Origin: Anarhynchus alexandrinus
Lineage: Eukaryota; Chordata; Aves; Charadriiformes; Charadriidae
Assembly (NCBI GenBank): GCA_008711295.1
Contig: VUYV01000090.1
Coordinates: 1,929,124 to 1,993,123, forward strand
DNA: 64,000 nucleotides
Direction: 5' to 3'
Part shown: piece after piece, positions 49,101 through 61,779 of the stretch
Numbering within the stretch: the stretch's first letter is position 1
Layout of the letters: the number at the start of each line of letters is the position of its first letter
The notes under the pieces: model-generated
Databases searched by the model: none
Told to the model about the DNA's origin: nothing
Seen by the model: only the letters and a program-made list of their open reading frames with translations
Position numbers and translations under genes: made by a program

Positions 49101-52100
49101 TGAAATGTTTTGCTGGTCAGGTGCGTAATGCCTAGGTAAACTGAGCAGTATTACGTCTATATTGGTGAATTATTCTTGCTAAGGGTGCTTCTCTGTCCAA
49201 CTCCTTGACTTTGTTCCACTCCAAAGGGTATTGGTCCACTGACCTGCTTGCTCAACTAATGCGCATTTCATGATGTTTGGCCTTAAATATACAGTGCAAG
49301 ATAATTGGCTGTCCCATAAATAATTAGTTAATATCTTTGCATTTCTTCCAGACTGAGAAAGTACAGTTGTCTCTAGAAATCTGAAAACTCTCAGTGCTTG
49401 GCAGATTCCATGTGAACTGTGTAAATATTCTGAGTAGCTTTGAGTGATTATTTTTTTAGTGTTGTTTTTTTTTTTTGGTGTTAGTTTTTGTTTTCCAATT
49501 ATTAGCACTGCTTTTCTGAGATAAATAGACCAGGGCCTACTGGGTATATTTTCTTCCTATAGTGAGTGCAGCCCCACATGAAACTAATTGTATAGGCCCT
49601 CCATTGCCACTCTGAAAAAGAAGTCAGCAAAGGAACGCAGCAGACTGTAGCACTATACCTCTCCATCAAGATGTGAAGGGCACTATTAATGATGAAGGTA
49701 GCTCGCCCACAGCCTTTCAGTGCTGTATCTCTTTTTGTTGGTGAATAGCGGACTTTATATGAAATCTGGCTATCTATCACATGTTGCAATCACTGAATTC
49801 AAGTGAAAATTCCTAGCTTTCCTGTCAGTAGCAAATTGATTTATCTTTGGATGGGCAAGCTTAGGGTACAGCCTTTGCATAGGTTTTTGCTCAGCTCCCA
49901 GTATCCTTGGATGTCTTTAAAAAACTTATTTTTCTCTTTTTGAATAAATGCAAAGACTTAACGAGTTCTTACCTTTCTCTCTGGAATTTCACAGGAACAT
50001 GCTTCAATAGCAGTAATATCCTCTGCTGATATGTCCATTATGCTCCCTCACAGCATTTTCTAGTCATTGTAGTACTTTCTAAATTTTGGTTGCTTTTTGT
50101 AAATACTTTTGGTTGTCAGAGGACATCGGGCCGATTCCGATCTCAGGGAAAATTTCAAGAAAGTGAGATGTGAATGCGACAATGCGTAGTCAAGAATCTT
50201 CCTCTTTCGTAGTAGGTCTGCGTGGCTTTTATTGCTAATTTTAATGCCACGTTACAAATATCTGACAAAAAGAAAGAAGAGGGAAGTACTATTCTTGTGT
50301 AGATTAAGAACCCCACAAGTAACAAGCAACAGTGGCATTTTGGGACTGAATTTTTCTAGAGCAGAAAATCTTAAATATAAAGAAGTTATCTGCAGCAATA
50401 CAGATGTATTTCTAAATACCTCATATCTTGCTTTAATCATTATCGCCCATGCATTTTTCTCCTGAAAATGTCTCAAATACTGCATCTTTACGGACTCATT
50501 TCACCAGAATGAATGAATATTTTCTGCCTCTCTCCTTAGTTTAAAGATTTCTCTTAGGTTATTTCTTAGATTCTCCAACCACAGAGAGTGAATTCAAATA
50601 TTTAATCTTTGCTTCAGAGAGTCGACTTAGAACATGGAATAATATATTTAGAGCAACATGTTTTCTAGGAGATTGTGGCTAAAATGGTCATGAGAAAACA
50701 GTACTCCAGTTGAGGGTTAACTGTGCAATGCATAGTGGCAACATTTTACAGTGGGTTTTTTTTTCTCTTAGTGGATGAACAAATGATATCTGGTTTGTAA
50801 TTAGTGTTGCTGTAAATTGTTTTCTTGAATAAATGAACTTAAAATGTTTTGTTTGATAAATTTTTAGCCCCTTTCTCTTATTTTGGTGCTTTATCTTTTT
50901 ATCTAATTGTCCTTTCATTTATATGCATAAAATACTGAAAAAACTCTTCCAAAACTATTTTCTTGAGGAGTTTACCTTGCTTTATCAAGGTAATACATTA
51001 CTATAAATATCCATGTCTGTCTCGCTCTCTGTATGTATGTATATGTATTTGACATTTTAAACAAGACAAAACAGCAGCCAAAGGTAGAAACTAGATATTG
51101 GTTTGTAGTTGGCTTAAAACATTTGTTGAGTGCTACAGAGAACTTGACCAGAATAAGGGGCATTCTGCTAGGTTTGGTACTGGTAATACTCAGCGAAGCT
51201 AATTCAAAAAGGGGTTTATCTTTTACATATTATTATCCTCAGAAATTACCTTTATTCAAAAAAACAAAAGTCCCTCACTTGTATCTTCAATTCCTTTAAT
51301 GTATATGGCGTTAATGTTATCTTAATCTTTTATATTGTCTACCTTCTAAGAATTCAGTTCTGTAAATATTTTCATTGTTATCTGCTGACTGTAGTGTATA
51401 AATCCTTCCCTACTATGTCAGAAAATATGATCCATGTAAAGACCTTCATAAAAAAATCACTGTTTAACAAATTGTCTATTTCTTTATCCTGTTTTGAATT
51501 CCTGGCTGTCACCTTTTATGGAATTGCTGTTACCTTTTGCTTTCTGTGCTCCATGAATGCACGTACTCAGCTCATTGCTAGCAAAAATTTCTTTTACATC
51601 TTGAACCCTCTAAACATCCTTTTAACTTCTGTTGATTCCCAGTCTTCATCTTTGACAGCCAGTTAAAACCTTTAATTCCTTCTATTGTTGTCGTTCCCGA
51701 GTCCTGGTGATGACCATGAGGCCGCTGTAACTCCTTTGGACAGCAGCGGTCCCCAGATCACATAGACTTTGCAGGAGATGGTCATAAAGATGGACTTTCT
51801 AACTAAGAAGCTATAGAATGGGTACTGAATTAGTAGAAAATACAAAAACTTTTGCTTAGAAAGCAGTTCCCTGGTTAGGTCTCTGTGGCTTTGCTTTGTG
51901 GCTCATGGAGGGTTCTGTGGTGTGGCCAGCCTCGGAAGTGCCGCATGTTCTGCTCTCCCCTGTCTACTCAAGACTTGATCTCATTTCCATTTAGTACAAA
52001 CAAAGACTGCCTTTAACTAGCAGGATAAAGAATGAGATGTTTACCCAGTAAACCCCAATAGCTGGTATGTACTAATTTCTTGGAGGAACACGAGTTGAGC

Positions 52101-55100
52101 TAATTTGTATTTCAGATATTAGCAGGTGTGTATCAGTGCTGAATCACGCAGTTTGGGCTCATCAGGGAATTTCTGTGAGAGAAGAGAGAGTGCTGACTTT
52201 GACTAAGGCCTGCTTTTCCAGAAATATATAAAGTTGATGATGGGGATGGTCTCAAAGATCTAATGTGCTACATATTTATGTCTTGTTTTATTTGAGCTTG
52301 CACTGGTCTGTGAGTTCTTAGGAAAAGAACCATATCTTTTTGTATTTTAAGTAACCATGTTATGAAATACTGACTTTTGTAATCTGGCTGTATAATTAAT
52401 GACAAATTCTTTCACAGTTTTTTTATTACTTTGTGACTAGAAGTAATAAAAACCGTGTAAGATCAGTTTGTTTGTGGTATTGCAGTAATTCAGGTCATAA
52501 TGTATAAAACAGCATTACTGCCATTTGGATTAAGATCTTTCACTTGGTTTATAAGATTGAAGTTAGAGAACAATATGGCATATAAATGAGAAAAGATCAT
52601 TTCTTGTTTCTTTCTGTCGCAGTATCACCTGTCATATCTTTCCTAAGATTTCCAGAAGTCTACAGCATAAATGGAGAATTGCATTCCTTTTTCATTTGTA
52701 ATATCTATTGGTAATGAACTGTGTCACAGTTTATCTAAACTAATTTTAATATATACATTTTTTCTTTTAACTCAAAGTGCATTTTTGCTTTGAAGACTGA
52801 CTATGTAAATCTTCTACTTCAGCAAATCTGTACCCTTCATATGAAATGGCAGATATATTTGCTTATGAACAAAAAAAAATCTCTTCTATGTGTTACTGCT
52901 GCATAACCGGCACAGCTGAGACTGTGTGCACTGAATTCTGTCGTGCCTCATACATCAGCAGGAGAAGCGTCAACAAGTTTCTGGTCCAGGGACAGTGCTG
53001 TTCCTTGGATGCACTTGTAAAATCCAAGAGGAGACAGATGAGTTGCGCAGGTGTTATGGCAGGCAAAATTTATGAGCCAGAAAGACTCACAGCTTGAATT
53101 TCAGATTGTTTAGGTCTAAAGGGCTGGCAATTTAAAACAAAGCAAAACAAACAAATAAAAACATGCAGATCAGAGCATGGAACAATGTGGAACACTGTAA
53201 AGTCATTTGTACATGATTCAGATTTCAGGGAGGAATTCTGCTTTTGCATCAACTGTGGCCAGCAGTGGCACAACTCCTCCTGTTTCTTCCTCTCCTGCAT
53301 TACTTTATTAGTCCCTTCAGGACGCTTTAAATGATAGAGTACATCTGCTTTGCAGGCTGTACTGCTGCAGTATAGTATTGTCACACCTGAGCCAGCTAGT
53401 TTAAAACTCATTTAACAGGCTAACTTGAGCAAGGGTATCAATCTAGCTGAGCACAGACTAACCGCTTGAGCTTATAGTGTGTTATGCTCAATAATATCTA
53501 GCAAGTGGTCTACATGATCTTTTGGGTTTTTTTAACCAAGGGGAATTATTTCCCTTTCAGGCTTTTTGTAGAAAAAGTCTTCCTTTCCTCCTCCTTCCTC
53601 CCTCCCTCCCACTTTACCACTTGCTTTCACATTAAACGTTTTTAAATTCGAAGTATAGAGAAGTTTAAGTCACAAGTTTCAGTCTGAACCTTTGCCCCGT
53701 AAATTCCAGCTAACCTGAACACAAAAGTTTTACTGAAGCTTAACAATGTACAAATAGATATTTTTTGACACACTCTTGCGCATCCGTATTTCAGCCAGAA
53801 GTGGAAGCCTCTGGGATTGGACTTTTCAGGTGTCCCAATAAAATTGGAGCATCAATTTTTCACATGTTTTGGAATGCTGCTGTAAATCTAGGTGATGTGT
53901 GCCTGGTCTGTGCTACCTGCAGGGCTCAACAGCAACACGGCCGCTGCTGCCTTCGAGCATGCTTGGGCGGCAGACAGCCTCACCGAGGCTCTCAGGTGGG
54001 TTTGCTCCATCAGGGCTGGTATGGAGGGTTTTCTCCAAATGCATTTTTGAGTGCTTTTGTGAACAGAAGTCAGCCTGCAGGTGCTTGGTGTGTCCTTAAG
54101 CAGCGGGGGAGAATTTAGGTGCTGGTGCCTTTAGGAAGGACTGCATAGCAAGAAAGAGAGTGTAATAAGAGGGAAGGCACATATAACAAGAAAGGAGTAC
54201 ACCAGGCCTGTCCTCCCTTCCTGGTCTTGCCTTTCTGCTACATTCCCTCCCTCCCTCCCTTCAAAAGTAAACCTTTCCCTGCCACCAGAGGACCATTGAG
54301 GACTCTTCTGCGGGGCTCCCCCCCTGAGATCGTGAAGTGGCATGAAGTGTCTGAAGTAGCGTGTGAAGATATTTCCCTTTGTGAGTCATCCAGACAAAAT
54401 AAGATGAGCGGTATCACAACAGCAGTTTCCATATGTTCTGAATACCAGGAGCCTCTTGCGTTATTGAAGTCTGTCTCTCCCCCTTCTCCTCCTCAAATGG
54501 TACTGCACAACAGAGAAAAGCAATTCAGCCTGAAAGCACTGGGAAAGCAGGAGGGTAACATTTTATTTGATTTTTTTTTTTTGTCACAACAACAATGTCA
54601 TTATGCTGGCCAGCAGTCCTTAGCAGCTGTAAAAGCCCCATTTCTTGGCCATTTCTGTTAGTCTTTCTTGTTTGAATGGCAGCATTTGATCACAAGATCA
54701 TAGAAAGGTCTTTCCCAAGTTCAATCACAGGAACTTGAAAGAGGGGCAAAACAGCCTACATTTTACTAGGACTGCCTTAGTGTCTATGATGTGTCTGCAA
54801 TTTACCTTCTACAATGTAAGAGACATCAAGAGGGAGGGGAAAGGTGCTGGATGTCTGATTTCTACATTTATCCTTTTTGTTAAAGCTCATTAAAACAGCA
54901 TTTTATAGGTATCATTTCCCCCACCACCCTGTATATAATCCTTGAGTATATAGTATTTCCAGAATTGCTGCTGTTCAGCAAAGAAAAAGAAACCGAAAAA
55001 TGAGAGAGGAGGGGAAAAGGAGTAATTTAACTCTTTCATTGCACAGATATAGTATAAGAAAATACTTTTCAAAGGCTGAGTTTTGCAAGGCTTACTTCAC

Positions 55101-55270
55101 AAAGATTTTTCCATTTCAAAAAATGCAAATTTTAACCACAAAAAACCCTAACAATAAAATGTTCAATTCCTCCTGGGTGACTCTTCAGTTTCAGTATTAC
55201 ATTACTGAATACATTCAGCATCTTTCTCAATTAGATTACTGATTACACTGTGAATTCACTGATTCTGAGC

Positions 55271-55371
55271 CTCTTTTCCCTTTTCCCTTTTCCTTCCCCT
55301 CCCCTTCCCTCCCCCCTTGCTTTCCCCTTCCCCTCCCCTTCTCCTTCCCCGCCTTCTCTCTCCACCCCCTT
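55271..55371. repeat. Polypyrimidine tract of about 100 bp
   Basis: The plus strand is almost purely C and T in CCCTTTT and CCCCTTCCC blocks, broken by very few purines. The tract is capable of triplex (H-DNA) formation and prone to length polymorphism. Confidence 0.9.
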
Positions 55372-58300
55372 CAGTAAATACCATAACTTTGTGATGGAGT
55401 GTCAAGTTTTGTAGTTCAGAACTGTCACTATAAAGTTTTGAAGTATGTATTCAAATTAAGAAAATATGACCCAGCAGCCTACTAACTGTATTCTTGTCTG
55501 TATTTCCTCCCCTTCAAGCTCACCCATAAGTGAACACCTGCCCTCCAAAGCACTCTCCTTCAAGAAATTTTCCATCAGCTGAGTTTTACATTACAGTGTA
55601 ATGAAAGCCTCAGCATTTGGGATTACCAAAAGAAGCCTGGTAGCATAGGAGTAAATATATTATGAGAATCTGTCTTTCACTGATGCAGGAGTTGATGTCA
55701 TTGGTTATTTTCATCTCTAATTTATCTTTTTTCAGACTAGCCCCAAGGGTGGCTCTAATAGAAACCAGGGAAAAGTGAGCTGGATTCTGTAAAAGCAGAG
55801 GGTCTTCCTGCGTTTGAGCAGCAGCACCAAGAAACTTGCCTTTGCCTTAAGAGACTGTGATTGCAACAGGCATGGTGTGTGGTGGATGCAAATTTAGGTT
55901 GAGCAGTTTTTCCTTTTCCATATGACTTATCTGTGTTTCAGCATACCGCATGTAATACAAGAAAGAATAGTCATTAAAAATCCTAAATGCAATTTTTTGT
56001 GACTGAGGTGTCGGTAGGCAGTTTTTCATTTATGTAAGTATATGTTTTGCCTGCCTGTAGTTTCAACCAAATACAGCCCTTTTGTGCATTTCATGACCCA
56101 GGTTGCTGGTTTTAGCATTGTGTACTAGGCATTTCATCCAAAGTGGGATTTAATTTCAGTGCTAAGAAGGTAAAAGATGTAGGTGGGACAGTAATAGTTC
56201 AAGATGGAAAATATTGCAGATATTCGAGCTTGTCTAAGTTTAATTTTAAAGCTTTTTTCCCAAGACGTTACTTTTTTGCTGGCTTTGGAAAAGTAAAAAA
56301 TGTTCAGCACCCCTAAAAATGTACATAATGAGAGGACTCACTCAGGATTCTTCTGTTCTGACCATTTTGTGTGATCTTTGATTCCAGAAGGTTTTTCTGT
56401 TCATCAGAGCAGTGAGGTACAGGGGGCTTATTTTTTAAGTGAGCTCCATACTACTCCTCCGGTGTCTGTTCCTAATTTAACATCGTAGCATTTTTTAAAG
56501 TAGTCTGGGTGAGAGGTATGTCAGTCCCATTAAATTGCATGGATACTTACGTATTGAAGTCTTTTAGGTTTAATTGAAACTATCGACCATTAATCAACAT
56601 CAATATAACCAAATGTATGAAAATTAATAGATGGATCCAGAGTGTCAGAGCTGGGAAATAAAACTGTTTCTTTATCCAACAAAAACAGCTTGGAAGCTGA
56701 AAGCTTCTATTTGTCACACAAGAAAGATCAACTCAGGATCAGGAAAAAGATCCACCCTTCCTTTAAGCTGAGAGTTTCAAAAAGATGCTAATTATATTGA
56801 TTTTGATAGTGGTTTTTGTTCAGCAGATGTTTTTCTCCTAGGAAATACATGAGGACCACCAACATACTTCAAACAGACCCCCAGAAAAGAGCAGTCACCA
56901 CATAATGGTTTTCAGTCACCACTGGCGGGGCTGAATCAATGGCTAATTTGTTATCTCATTACCATTTCTCATGCATCAGATCCTGTACCTAGCAGTGAAC
57001 ATGAAAACCTTTCCGCCTGATTGCTGCACATCCCCTAATAACAAACACAAACTTAGTTCTATTTATTTTCATGTTTCTAACCTTCTGCAGGGGAAGAGCA
57101 ATACAGGCAGAGACTAGAGGCAACTGCTGGGCAAAATTGCCATTGTAATCTAGCGCTTTTTCCAGGAACACAATGAATCCCAAGCAGTCCAGTCTCAATC
57201 GGAAACCTGTAATAGAGCCCTAAGGAGGCATCGTGAAAGGCTTTAGCCGGGACAAGTGCATTTCATAAAATTAAATGTGGCTGTCAGAACTTACAAACAC
57301 TAGTTAGGAAATCAGAATAACTCAGTTATCTAGCACAGCTGACAGATTCTAGCTATGGCTCTATCGAAGGTTTATGTACACTGTCTAAGGGGGATGGCAG
57401 AGAAAGATCTGTCGGGGGATGGCGCCAGGTGAGTTAGGATGTCAGTCCTTCCACCAACGCCATGACCAGACGGATCTGTGTTAGGTACCACAGTGAAAAC
57501 TCCACAGTGCGTGCTTCCTGTGAGAGAGCTGCAGCTGTCACAAATGCCACAGATGTGCTCTTTGTTTTAATCCTCATTTTGTTGCTTTTTAAATGTTTCT
57601 TAACCTGCTATTTTCTTGGTAAGAACAAGCTTAACCTGCACAAGCAACGACTTGAAGAACAGCTGACTGCATCTCGCTTCCTTGCTGCTGAGCACCTTGG
57701 AGAGAGTACCGTGATTAATAAAATGGTTGTCCATCACTCTTCCCTGCTCCCAGCAGGCTTAGTGCAGTGTGTCTTCCCTGCAGCTAGCGTTGCCTTGCTG
57801 TCACCGTCTCTTTTATGCCAGCATTTCAAAAATTTCCTCCGTGGGTTTTGAGCAGCCTCAGCTGCACTGAGCTTCTTGTAAATACAGTCCTGCATCTACT
57901 TGTCCTGTGCCTGCAGCACTAGATCAGACACCGTCTGCATCGTGTCACTTACCCGCTCCTGAAGGAAGGGCTTTGCTGGCTGATGACATGGCGCAGATTC
58001 CTCTACTCTTGGTAGGCAGACTGAGTGCCAATGGCTCGGACCTAGAGCCTATCCGTTGCTGTCCTTTTCTCAGTGCAGAGTCAGAATTGCTTAATGTTTT
58101 ACGCTGTGACAGATGAGACAGGAGAAACCTTCTGTTGCCTGATAACCTTCTTTGATAATAAGTTTGTATAGTTGGAGCTAAATCTGTATGACAGCTACTC
58201 GTCTTACTTTGTCTGTTTTGCTTGGGCTTTTTGAGCTTTGATACATGTGAAAGATGTTGACTTGAATATGCCTTGCATTGTTGATTTCTGTAGATGAAGA

Positions 58301-58400
58301 TACAGCCTAACGGTCTGGGAAAATTTGAGTTGTGGTCCCACCTGTCATGCCAGAATTGTTGGCAAGCCCATTTTTCATCAGAGCTGGTTCTCACAGGATT

Positions 58401-58430
58401 GTGTGTGTGTATAAATATATATATATATAT
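58401..58430. repeat. Compound (GT)n(AT)n microsatellite
   Basis: Five GT units are followed by ATAA and then about eight AT units. It is likely to be length-variable. Confidence 0.9.
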
Positions 58431-60350
58431 GTTTGGGTTTTTTGTTTTTTTCCCCCTGAAATATCATTGATGACCTTGATTGAGAAAGGTTTCTTAGCAC
58501 GTACTTTAATAACCCTTACTCAAATTTTAAGAACGTGCTTAATTTTTGTCCTGAACAGCAGTGGTCTCCCAAGTCAGAACCTTCTATTTAAAAAGTAAAA
58601 GAGCATCTGGGCGAGAGACCAAAGTTCATTTCTAACATCTGCTGAGGTTTTGAAGGATGGTTTTGAATCTTTTTCTTAAAGACAAACGAAAGTAAATCAT
58701 TTAGGATAGATCAAAATCAATTTATCTGAATTGTTCGAAGAAGCTAAGAACTCCTCTGAATCACCAAATTTGTAGAAGCATATTGGCATCTAGTCACATT
58801 AAAAAACAGTTCTGTTCTTTTTATACTGTGAATGCTATGGACATTTTTGTTTGTTCAATATGCATATCTATTTCCATTCCATTCCATGTCCCTAATACTT
58901 AAGCATCTCACAAATGAATTAACTCACAGGATAATATACCGAGTAATCTTTGGCCATTCTTTATGACAGGGAAGGTGAGACCAAAGAAAGGAAGACTTGC
59001 TTGATATCATGTAGGAAGTTTGGAGTGTTAAGAATAATAAAAATAATTAATGCACGGCTTTTCCATATACTTTTTCACTAGCAGCTCTCAAAGAAATCTG
59101 TTTTTTAATACTGCATCTTAGCTCAAGCTCATTAACTCTTCTCAAAGTCAGATTGTGTTTGTTTTGATGGTTTTGATGGGTTTTATTTTGGTTTTAGAGA
59201 TTATAAATCTGTTTTCCTGGGTAAACCTTTTTAAGGAATTAAGTTTCCTGATATTTTACCATCGTGTGCTGATTTTTTAGAACATTGCTGCCTGCATCTT
59301 CCATCTGGATACCGCTTTTAATTTGTTGGCATGTGCTTTTGTGCTGAAATACCTGTCTCTTGGAATTAGATCTCAGCTGAGCTGGATGGGGAATTGAGCC
59401 ATGAATGTTAACATTCACATGCATCAGTTCGTTTTTACGGGTTTCTGCAATTGAGCTTAGCTCTTAGAAAAGGACTCGTGTTCCTTTCAAAGAGGATATC
59501 CTTTTGCTCTTGTGGCACTATAAAGGTCTGTCCCTAATATCTGCCAAAACCAAAATAACAATTCCTTAGGTATTTCCTGTTTTCTCTTGTTAAGAACTCC
59601 AGAGCATCTATCAACTTAAAACGGTTCCTCCTCTTCCGTGCTAGCTTTTAAAAGTTGCGTCAGTCTTTAAACAGCCAGTTCTCAGCACATTCCCTTGTAT
59701 TTGACATCCTGATAGATTTTTCTTTTGCTATTTTGTCTTCAATTTCATTCTTTTTTCTGTGTGTTGAAACTTTTTCCCTTCTTGTTGCCTGTTTGAAAAT
59801 CTCAAAGCTCTATTCCAGACAAAAAGACAGTCTTTAAGATGCTGAGTCTCCTCCTTTGCCAAAATTAGAAACATGCTTAAGGCTTTTGTTAGATCCTGGT
59901 TTTAATTTCCTGGTTAAAAGGCTTCCCCTCTCTTTTCTTTCTAATGTCCCGTCCCCCCGCCCCTCCATTTGCCTTAAAATTGGTTGCTTATTTCCATGCA
60001 CAGTGAGATGACAGTTCTGAGAATGTCTTTGGGCTTGTGAGCTCACAGGAAGAGGATGTTGGGGAATAGGCACTTAACGGCATCATCTCTGCTTTCCCAT
60101 GGCTGTTACTGCTTGGTTGAGAAAGCAGATTCTAATCTACTCTATTTATATTCTTTGTTATGATTATTGGGTTTTTCATTGTATAAAAATAAAAAAGGGG
60201 CAAGTTTGGAGCCTCTGTGCACTAGACTGTAAGTAGTGTAATTTTAACAGCCCACGGAAAACATTTTTCCTCCTGAGACTCTTTCTGATTGTCAGACTCC
60301 AATACTCCCTGACCAGGGTCCTTCAGATATTTCACACGAGAAGAGTTCAC

Positions 60351-60531
60351 TGTTTTAATACCAGATTTACTTATTTAAAGATATTTGACATCATGTGGGA
60401 CTGTGGTTTAGAGGAGCAATACAGCACTGTGCTGAAACTACAACACAAGCATGATATAGCAATTGTTATATATAGTGGAATCGCAATAGAAGCCTGATTT
60501 CCAGGGCCAATCTCTATATGCTTCAGCATTA
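60351..60531 (+). repeat. Left LTR-like direct repeat
   Basis: It aligns over its whole length with 61592-61779, sharing blocks such as TATTTAAAGATATTTGA and GCATGATATAGCAATTGT. It starts with TG and is followed at once by the TGGCGC primer-site-like word. Divergence from the right copy suggests an old insertion. Confidence 0.6.
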
Positions 60532-61591
60532 TGGCGCTGAGCATCCCCAGTCACTGGAAAGGAACGTGTGGCTTGAAGCAAGCTCAAATCTAGTGCTCTT
60601 TTCCAAGTTTGTTGTATTAGTTGTCCGGTTTTTATACTTTATGTGGGCTTGAGGCTTGTAGAGGCTTCCTCCGCGCTGTTCTGGCCAGTTCAGGAGGACA
60701 TTCACACCTTTTGGATTAACTCAGGGAAGTCCATTTACGCAAACAGGTGATCCACTCAACTAATAGTACCATTTATCTGAAACAAAGGGTACTTTACAGT
60801 GCCCTTTGTGCTGAGCTCAGTTCAGTTTTCTTTACAAGGCTGTGGTCACCCCCTATATTCTTCCCTGAGCTTCATAAGCACATACTTCACCTGTGCCCAT
60901 CTGCTCTGAGCCCTCTTCCAAGGAGGAGGAGGTGTTGGCTGGTGATTTTCTACCTCCATCTCAGACCAGCACTAGCAATCACTGACTGGTGTTGCACAGT
61001 GTGCTTAATACATTCATCACATGAATGACCAACCCTCTTGCCTGGGACAGTAAAGGTGAGAACATATGCCTGTAGGGAATGCCAGTGGGCCCACCTCCAT
61101 GGATTCAACACGGGCTTTGCTCCATAGGGCCCACCCATCATCATTTACACAAGCACTGGTGATGACTCATGTGCCAAAGATGTCGTCCCAGATGTCCCTC
61201 TTCTTAATCTGTTGCCTTTCCTTCCCAAGCCGAATTATTCAGTCCATGGCTCAGTGAAGTGCCTCTTCGGCACGCCACCTGAAGGACAGCAGCGTCTGCT
61301 TATCTGGATCCTGCTTGCTTCAGGTCTTCTTGGAGATGTGGAGCATCGGAAGACTGCTCCAATGGCCACTGTGATGGTGGCCTATGCATGTGGCCATTAA
61401 AGCGGCCTCTTGATATCATGAGCCACCTTACTGCCTTACTTCCTGAGCCCCTTAGAAATATAGACCCCTGCTACTGGCCCTCAACTCACCAACCTCCTCG
61501 TCTCTGTAGCGCCAAGGAGATTTGGCATCTGCCAGTCCTGAGCTACAGGCTGTGGGCTGTCCAACATGTCTGAGGCAGCAGGAGGGTTTAG

Positions 61592-61779
61592 TGGTTTAAT
61601 ACCAAATTTACATATTTAAAGATATTTGATATTACGTGGGATTTTGATTTAGAAGAGTAATATAGCATTATGCGGAAATCACAACCATGCATGATATAGC
61701 AATTGTAATACACAACTGTAATACTGGATCACAATACAAGCCTGATTCCCAACACTGATGTCTATATGCTCCACCATCA
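61592..61779 (+). repeat. Right LTR-like direct repeat
   Basis: It is the partner of 60351-60531 and is slightly longer because of a small insertion near CACAACTGTAATACTGG. It starts TG, ends CA and is preceded by a purine-rich stretch. Confidence 0.6.

Larger units (their letters stand above)
45715..60350 (+). other. RBMS3: RBMS3 downstream intron, no recognisable gene
   Basis: The stretch begins GTAAGT at the donor of the second exon. It holds a short AGTGTTACT-type tandem repeat (46122-46159), a CT-rich run at about 53579-53610, a polypyrimidine tract (55271-55371) and a compound GT/AT microsatellite (58401-58430). Open frames of 129-149 codons at 54.2, 57.5 and 58.0-58.4 kb lack domains and overlap frames on the other strand. 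The expected next RBMS3 exon was not found. Confidence 0.7.
60351..61779 (+). mobile_element. Decayed short LTR-retrotransposon-like unit
   Basis: Two diverged direct repeats of about 181 and 188 bp, roughly four fifths identical by eye, enclose about 1,060 bp. Each begins TG (TGTTTTAATACC, TGGTTTAATACC). The right copy ends CCACCATCA, and the left copy ends at the equivalent position in CAGCATTA. Directly after the left copy comes TGGCGCTGAGCATCCCCA, in the position and with the opening TGG of a tRNA primer-binding site. Just before the right copy is a purine-rich GCAGCAGGAGGG, as a polypurine tract would be. These signs together indicate a plus-strand LTR element. The interior has no recognisable Gag, protease, reverse transcriptase or integrase, so it is a non-autonomous or internally deleted endogenous retrovirus relative. 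No clear target-site duplication is visible. Confidence 0.55.

Noticed and set aside
57421..57440. GGCGCCAG|GTGAGT as a splice donor of an unannotated exon
   Set aside because: The donor word is good, but no RBMS reading frame or suitable acceptor precedes it; isolated donor matches are common in introns.
57462..57851. 129-codon frame with a hydrophobic segment as a small membrane protein
   Set aside because: No signal of coding selection or family similarity. Hydrophobic runs arise readily from T-rich codons, and no promoter or splice context is visible.
60351..61779. Minus-strand orientation of the LTR-like unit
   Set aside because: In that orientation there is no TGG-initiated primer site next to the first repeat and no purine-rich tract before the second.
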